The position numbers and the translations under genes were made by a program. The notes below the pieces were generated by a model. That model had not been told where the DNA came from and searched no databases. It saw only the letters and a program-made list of their open reading frames with translations. This document shows positions 59,827 to 64,000 of a DNA stretch of 64,000 nucleotides, one piece after another. This DNA comes from Streptomyces griseocarneus. Its GTDB lineage: Bacteria > Actinomycetota > Actinomycetes > Streptomycetales > Streptomycetaceae. Location: assembly GCF_014655595.1 (NCBI RefSeq), contig NZ_BNBL01000001.1, positions 846,310-910,309 of the forward strand, written 5' to 3'. Numbering within the stretch: position 1 is the stretch's first letter; every line of letters begins with the position of its first letter.

Positions 59827-60924
59827 ATGCAGCAGCGCTCGGCGGTACCGATGGAGGGTGCCGGCCTTTCCGGTGATCCGGAAACGGCCCCTCTCGGTAC
59901 TCCCCAACTCACGTTCTTACAGCCTATATCCCGGCAGCTCGTCCATAGAGCGGCGGTGGCGGAGGTGTTCGTCACCGACGGCGTCCGGGCGAGCGACGGC
60001 GGTTTCGTGGTCGCGGCGCAGTGGCCGCGCGACCACGCGCTCTACCATCCCGACGACAACGGCCTGGCCGACCCCATGCTGTTCGCGGAGACGATCCGTC
60101 AGACCCTGCTCTACCTCGGCCATGTGCACTTCGGCATCCCCCTGGGACACCGCTTCGTCGGCCGGGACCTGGACTTCGAGATTTACGACCCCGAGCTCCT
60201 GCGGGTCGGCGGAACCCCCTTGCCCGTACTGCTGGACGTCAGATGGGCGTGGGAGGACAATCGCCCGCCGCGCCGGTACGGCATGCGGCTCGAGGTGAAG
60301 CTGACGGTGGGCGGCCGGGTCTGCGGGCGGGGGAGCATCGGCGCCTTCGTGGTGGACGACCGCAGCTACTCCCTGCTGCGCAGGCTGACGCGAAAGACCG
60401 GCAGTGAGGGGCATCCGCCGGACGGGGGTACCGCGGCCGGCTGGCCCACGCCCCGCCGGCGGACCGGGCCGGCGCCCAGCGTGGGCCGGCTGCGGGCGAA
60501 GGACTGCGTGCTCGAGCCGGGGGAGTCGCCCGGCCAGTGGCTGCTGCGGCCGGACCCCAACCACGCGATCCTCTTCGACCACCCCACCGATCACCTGCCG
60601 CTCATGGTGATCCTGGAGGGTTTCCGGCAACTGGGCTACCTCCACCTGCACGAGAGCGGATCGTGGGTGGACGGCGGACGGTCCTACGCGCTGGCCGGCG
60701 CCTCGGTGGACTGCGCGGCCTTCGCCGAGCTGGACGAGCCGGTCAGCCTCGTGACCGAGGCCTATGAACCGGGCGTTGGCCCGGACGATCCGGTACGGAT
60801 GCGGATCTCCGCGGTCCAGGGCGGATCGGCGGTGGCCACGGCCACCCTGGTGTGGGTCTGTGCGCAGACGGGCGCGGCTCCTGTCGGCGGCAGCCGGGCC
60901 CTGCTCTGCGGCACCGCCGACTGA
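59827..60924 (+). CDS. AfsA/ScbA-family gamma-butyrolactone biosynthesis protein
   Basis: 365 residues with two hotdog-type AfsA repeats. First: FLQPISRQLVHRAAVAEVFVTD, AAQWPRDHALYHPDD, FAETIRQTLLYLGHVHFGIP. Second: AILFDHPTDHLPLMVILEGFRQLGY. AfsA condenses a beta-ketoacyl group with dihydroxyacetone phosphate to start GBL signal synthesis. ATG at 59827 follows GGAGGAA. Together with the adjacent receptor and operator it makes a complete quorum-type switch in the cluster. Confidence 0.94.
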   Translation: MQQRSAVPMEGAGLSGDPETAPLGTPQLTFLQPISRQLVHRAAVAEVFVTDGVRASDGGFVVAAQWPRDHALYHPDDNGLADPMLFAETIRQTLLYLGHVHFGIPLGHRFVGRDLDFEIYDPELLRVGGTPLPVLLDVRWAWEDNRPPRRYGMRLEVKLTVGGRVCGRGSIGAFVVDDRSYSLLRRLTRKTGSEGHPPDGGTAAGWPTPRRRTGPAPSVGRLRAKDCVLEPGESPGQWLLRPDPNHAILFDHPTDHLPLMVILEGFRQLGYLHLHESGSWVDGGRSYALAGASVDCAAFAELDEPVSLVTEAYEPGVGPDDPVRMRISAVQGGSAVATATLVWVCAQTGAAPVGGSRALLCGTAD

Positions 60925-60932
60925 GCCGGGCA

Positions 60933-61526
60933 TCACGCGGTCCCGGACGTGATGACCGTGCGGGTCAGGACCTCCCACATGGCGTGCACCCTGCCGCTCA
61001 GGTTCTCCTGTCCGCAGGCCGTCGCCGTGTAATGCGTGCCGAAGACGGCGGCGGTCACCAGATCCGCGACGGCCCCGGCCGGCAAGGCCGGGTCCAGACA
61101 CCCCTCGCTCTGCATCTCGCCCACCAGCGCCCGTGTCCTCTCCTGCACTTCGTCGAGGATCTGCGGCGGCTTAGCATCGGCCTGCGCCGTCTCGAGCGCC
61201 AGGCGGAGGGCGGCCCTGACGCGCATGTCCCGCTCGAACAGCTCGGCCAGTGACAGGATCAGGCGTCGCAGCCGGTCGAAGGCGGGGACGGTGCTCTCCC
61301 GGACGCTGCCGAGCAGGTCGTCCGTGACCGAGTCCAGGTGGGCCACGATGACCGCGGCGAGCTCCTCCTTGGAGGAGAAGTGTCCGTACACCGCGCCCTT
61401 GGTCAGGCCCGTCCGGTCCGCCACGTTCTGCAGATTGGTTCTGGCGTAACCGTTCTGCGCGAACTCGTTCGCGGCCGCGTCGAGGACCCGGTCGTAGGTG
61501 CGCAGGGCCCGCGCTTGTCTGGCCAA
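60933..61526 (-). CDS. TetR-family regulator, GBL-receptor-like (possibly pseudo-receptor)
   Basis: 197 residues. HTH: YDRVLDAAANEFAQNGYARTNL, VADRTGLTKGAVYGHFSSKEELA. The C-terminal half resembles GBL receptors and the ScbR2-type pseudo-receptors, which respond to antibiotics instead of GBLs. A TTG start at 61526 is chosen because AAGGAGG lies six bases upstream; the 21 upstream codons of the frame are unsupported. It is divergent from the N-hydroxylase gene, and an ARE-like site (61585-61608) lies between them. Confidence 0.88.
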   Translation of the reverse strand: MARQARALRTYDRVLDAAANEFAQNGYARTNLQNVADRTGLTKGAVYGHFSSKEELAAVIVAHLDSVTDDLLGSVRESTVPAFDRLRRLILSLAELFERDMRVRAALRLALETAQADAKPPQILDEVQERTRALVGEMQSEGCLDPALPAGAVADLVTAAVFGTHYTATACGQENLSGRVHAMWEVLTRTVITSGTA

Positions 61527-61584
61527 GGCGCGCCTCCTTGAAGAGAGTTGGGCTGATGGTCGTCGAGCAGTGATCCAGGCAAGG

Positions 61585-61608
61585 AACATACCTGCATGAA
61601 GGAATTAT
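61585..61608. promoter_or_regulatory. ARE-like operator before the N-hydroxylase gene
   Basis: 24-base element sharing 16 of 24 positions with 59736-59759, strongest in the left half (AACATACCT) and the AAGG core. It lies between divergent TetR and N-hydroxylase genes, about 27 bases before the latter. Confidence 0.5.
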
Positions 61609-61634
61609 AGTTGTTGAGCCAAGGAGCGCACTAC

Positions 61635-62810
61635 ATGTTCCACTCGCAGTACGCACCGCGACGGGCCGGTCGTGAGGACGTCGCCCCGGCCGTCTGGTCG
61701 CCGGACGCCGCCGCCTCCGCGACGACCCACGCCGCGCGCGCCGAGGAGGGCCGCCGGCTCGTCCCCGAGACGGTGCGGCTCCTGACCGAGGCCGGGTTTC
61801 CCCGCTACTTCGTGCCCCGCGCCCGGGGTGGAACCGAAGGCACCTTCACCGATCTGCTCACCGCGGTCGCCGGCGTCGCCGACGCGGACGCGTCCGCCGC
61901 CTGGTGCGGGGCGCTGTGGGCCGCCCACAGCCGCTTCGCCGCCTACCTGCCGCCCCAGGGGCAGCAGGACCTGTGGTGCCGTGGTCCCGACGTGCGCCTC
62001 GCCGCCGCGGTGACCCCCTCGGGCAGCGCCGAGCCCGTACCGGGCGGCCGGATGCTCAGGGGCGAGTGGGAGTGCGTCAGCGGCGTCGACTTCGCCGACT
62101 GGGCGCTGCTGGCCGCCCGCGACCCCCAGGCCGACGGGCAGCCCGTCCGCCTGCACGCCGTGCCCCGGGGCGACTTCGCGGTGCGCGACTCCTGGCACAG
62201 CACGGGCCTGCGGGCGACGGGCAGCAATACGGTCGTCGTGTGCGCGGCCTACGTCCCGGACCACCGGTCGTTCCTGGTGGCGGACCTGATGAACGGCGCG
62301 AGCGGGCCGGGCCGCGCGCGGTGCCACACCGTGCCCGCGCATCTCGTCGGCGGCCTCATCTTCGCCGCGTCGGCGCTCGGCGCCGCCCGGCACGCGCTCG
62401 ACGTGTGGTCGCGGTGGGCGGCCGTCCGGCTGCGCGCCGACCGCGCCGGCGGCCGCGACAACCCCACGCTCCACCGCACCCTGGCCCGCACCGCCGGCGA
62501 CGTCGAGGCCGCCGGGCTCCTGCTGCGGTCCGCCGCCCTGCGCGCGGACCTCGGCAGCGTCACCGAACGGACCGTCGCCAGCAACCGGCGCGACGCCGCG
62601 GCCGCCACGAACCTTCTGGTCAAGGGAGTCGAACGGCTCTTCAGGACCGGTGGCGTGCACGCCCGCAACGGGGAGGGCGAACTCCAGCGGTGCTGGCGGG
62701 ACGTGCACACCATCGCCGCGCACAGCGCCCTCGACCCGGAATCCGCGGCCAACGCCTATGCCGAAGCCGTCCTCACCGAGCCCAAGGAGGCTTCCCTTGT
62801 CACGACCTGA
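61635..62810 (+). CDS. Acyl-CoA dehydrogenase-fold flavin monooxygenase (VlmH-like amine N-hydroxylase role)
   Basis: 391 residues of the group-D flavin monooxygenase type. EEGRRLVPETVRLLTEAGFPRYF and AWCGALWAAHSRFAAYLP are typical of isobutylamine N-hydroxylase and DszC relatives, as are GEWECVSGVDFADWALL and the final FRTGGVHARNGEGELQRCWRDVHTI. It should use reduced flavin from the VlmR-like reductase to turn the alkylamine into a hydroxylamine. ATG at 61635 follows AAGGAG. It overlaps the HAD gene by 14 bases. Confidence 0.87.
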   Translation: MFHSQYAPRRAGREDVAPAVWSPDAAASATTHAARAEEGRRLVPETVRLLTEAGFPRYFVPRARGGTEGTFTDLLTAVAGVADADASAAWCGALWAAHSRFAAYLPPQGQQDLWCRGPDVRLAAAVTPSGSAEPVPGGRMLRGEWECVSGVDFADWALLAARDPQADGQPVRLHAVPRGDFAVRDSWHSTGLRATGSNTVVVCAAYVPDHRSFLVADLMNGASGPGRARCHTVPAHLVGGLIFAASALGAARHALDVWSRWAAVRLRADRAGGRDNPTLHRTLARTAGDVEAAGLLLRSAALRADLGSVTERTVASNRRDAAAATNLLVKGVERLFRTGGVHARNGEGELQRCWRDVHTIAAHSALDPESAANAYAEAVLTEPKEASLVTT

Positions 62811-63477
62811 GCGCCTGGTCTTCTGCGACGTGGACGAGACCCTGATCACCTGCAAGAGTCCATTCGATTTTCTCCGCTTCTACTTCGAGGGCAGGCACGG
62901 CGCCGAGGGCGTGCGCCGGTCCCGGGAGGTACGGGAGCGGCTGGCGGCCGAGACGGCCGCCGGGCTCTCCCGCGAGGAGGCCAACCGCGTGTACTACCGC
63001 GCCTGGCGCGGCGAGCCGGCCGCCGAGGTCGAGGCCTGGGCCCGCCGCTGGCTGTCCGAACGCCTGACGGACGGGAACTTCTTCATCGCCAGAACCCTCG
63101 TCCGGCTCGACCGCCACCGCGCCGAGGGGGCGGCCGTCGCGCTGGTCTCCGGGTCGATACCGGCGCTGCTGGCGCCCCTGGCCGAGGCCGTCGGGGCCCG
63201 GCACGTCCTGTGCGCCCGCATGGAACGCTGCGGCCGCGTCTACACCGGGCGGATCCTGGGCGAGCCGGTCATCGGGGAGGGCAAGCGCACGGCCGTCCGG
63301 CAACTGCTGGCCCGCTACCCGGACATCGACCCCGCGGACTGCTTCGGCTACGGGGACCACATCTCCGACCTGCCGATGCTGATGGAGGTCGGACACCGCG
63401 TCGCCGTGGGCGAGTTCTCCGGCCTCGGGCAGGCGCTGGCGGACGCCGAGCGGCTCGCCGGGGCCGTCGGCCGGTGA
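62797..63477 (+). CDS. HAD-family phosphatase (SerB/HAD-IB type)
   Basis: 226 residues. Motif I VFCDVDETLITCKSPFDFL (nucleophile Asp), motif II VALVSGSIPALLAPLAE (Ser/Thr), motif III Lys in EGKRTAVRQLL, and motif IV CFGYGDHISDLPMLMEVG. A small helical cap lies between I and II, as in phosphoserine phosphatase and HAD-IB relatives. TTG start inside the N-hydroxylase gene, behind AAGGAGG, so the two are coupled. In a pathway with a kinase (VlmJ-like) it could dephosphorylate a product or a GBL precursor; the target is unknown. Confidence 0.88.
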   Translation: MSRPERLVFCDVDETLITCKSPFDFLRFYFEGRHGAEGVRRSREVRERLAAETAAGLSREEANRVYYRAWRGEPAAEVEAWARRWLSERLTDGNFFIARTLVRLDRHRAEGAAVALVSGSIPALLAPLAEAVGARHVLCARMERCGRVYTGRILGEPVIGEGKRTAVRQLLARYPDIDPADCFGYGDHISDLPMLMEVGHRVAVGEFSGLGQALADAERLAGAVGR

Positions 63478-63508
63478 CCGGCTGACGGCCGGACCGCCCG
63501 CCACCGCA

Positions 63509-63539
63509 GCCCCCGGGACCGCCGGCCCCGGGGGCCTTT
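63509..63539. terminator. Terminator between convergent genes
   Basis: 8-bp GC stem (63509-63516 with 63528-63535) with an 11-base loop, followed by CTTT. It lies between the HAD gene and the convergent hydrolase gene. Confidence 0.7.
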
Positions 63540-63545
63540 CGGCGC

Positions 63546-64000
63546 TCATCGCGTCAGGAAGGCGCGGAGGTCCTCGTTGAGCCGGTCCGCGTGGGTGGCG
63601 AAGAGGCCGTGCGCCGCGCCCTCGTAGCGCAGGAACGTGCTGCCCGGGACGAGGGCGGCGGTCCTGGGACCGCACAGCCCGAACGGTGCTCCCGCGTCGG
63701 CCTCGCCGTGGACGACGAGCGTGGGAACGCCCACCTTGGCGACCTCCGCCCGCTGGTCCTCGGTGAACAGCGTCCGGTAGATCTCCGCCGCGGCCCGCGG
63801 CGAGGAGTCGAGGGCGATGCGCGTCATCCAGTCGGCCAGCTCCGGGGAGACCGGCGCCCGCCCCTCTTCGGCGGCCTCCGCACCGCCGAAGAACGACGCG
63901 CCGAGAGAGGTCATCCAGGCGGCCCGGTCCCGGGCCATCGCGCCGGCCATCTCCTCGAAGAGGGCGATGTCCAGGCCGTCGGGATTGTCCTCGGACCGCA
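63546..64000 (-). CDS. Alpha/beta hydrolase, C-terminal part only
   Basis: About 151 codons from the C-terminus are in the window; the start lies to the right. Segments VGVPTLVVHGEADAGAPF (catalytic Asp region) and FLRYEGAAHGLFATHADRL (catalytic His) are typical of non-heme chloroperoxidase-like alpha/beta hydrolases. It is convergent with the HAD gene. It probably lies outside the cluster. The nucleophile lies outside the window. Confidence 0.85.
   Translation of the reverse strand, partial: RSEDNPDGLDIALFEEMAGAMARDRAAWMTSLGASFFGGAEAAEEGRAPVSPELADWMTRIALDSSPRAAAEIYRTLFTEDQRAEVAKVGVPTLVVHGEADAGAPFGLCGPRTAALVPGSTFLRYEGAAHGLFATHADRLNEDLRAFLTR

Overview
The window is very GC-rich actinomycete DNA, almost certainly from a Streptomyces chromosome. 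Evidence: GTG/TTG starts, ATGA-type gene overlaps, a gamma-butyrolactone (GBL) signalling module, a SARP regulator, and the gene families seen throughout. About 59 protein genes and two tRNA-like genes are supported.

Region 1 (1-10.2 kb) is ordinary accessory metabolism. It holds a partial GDSL hydrolase, a CaiB-type CoA-transferase coupled to a lutABC lactate-oxidation operon, a flavin oxidoreductase, a YjbQ protein, a secreted D,D-carboxypeptidase, an Lrp-type regulator and an MFS exporter. Region 2 (10.2-21.5 kb) is a tightly overlapping heptose/glycan operon: hldE, gmhA, gmhB, four glycosyltransferases, a carbamoyltransferase and a UDP-glucuronate-decarboxylase-like SDR, with a divergent second GT9 gene. 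Region 3 (21.5-28 kb) holds SRPBCC, FUSC, a lactonase, a CbiX-like protein, a BadF-type kinase and ung.

Region 4 (about 28-63.5 kb) is a natural-product cluster for an azoxy-type (N=N-oxide) metabolite. By family it matches most of the valanimycin pathway: seryl-transferase-like DUF2156 protein, amine N-hydroxylase, flavin reductase, membrane hydrazine-forming protein, diiron azoxy-forming protein, diacylglycerol-kinase-like kinase and MmgE/PrpD dehydratase. It adds a lipid-like amine supply: KASIII, KAS, two ACPs, PKS, AMP ligase, acyl-thioester reductase (ALDH family), aminotransferase, desaturase, acyl-CoA dehydrogenase and FabI.

The most striking content is two tRNA-Ser-like genes (33223-33312 and 55803-55892). 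Both have complete acceptor, D, variable and T arms, but a tetraloop hairpin replaces the anticodon arm. Because seryl-tRNA synthetase reads the acceptor and long variable arms rather than the anticodon, these could be dedicated non-decoding seryl carriers for the seryl-transfer step. Both lie directly behind promoters of a SARP type that recurs six times here: heptamers near RTCAGNN at 11-bp period, 8 bp, then a CANNNT-like -10. Three related 24-bp ARE-like operators lie before the SARP gene, at the receptor/AfsA divergent promoter, and before the N-hydroxylase. This suggests a cascade: AfsA-type GBL synthesis, GBL receptor, SARP, then the biosynthetic operons and the tRNA-like RNAs.
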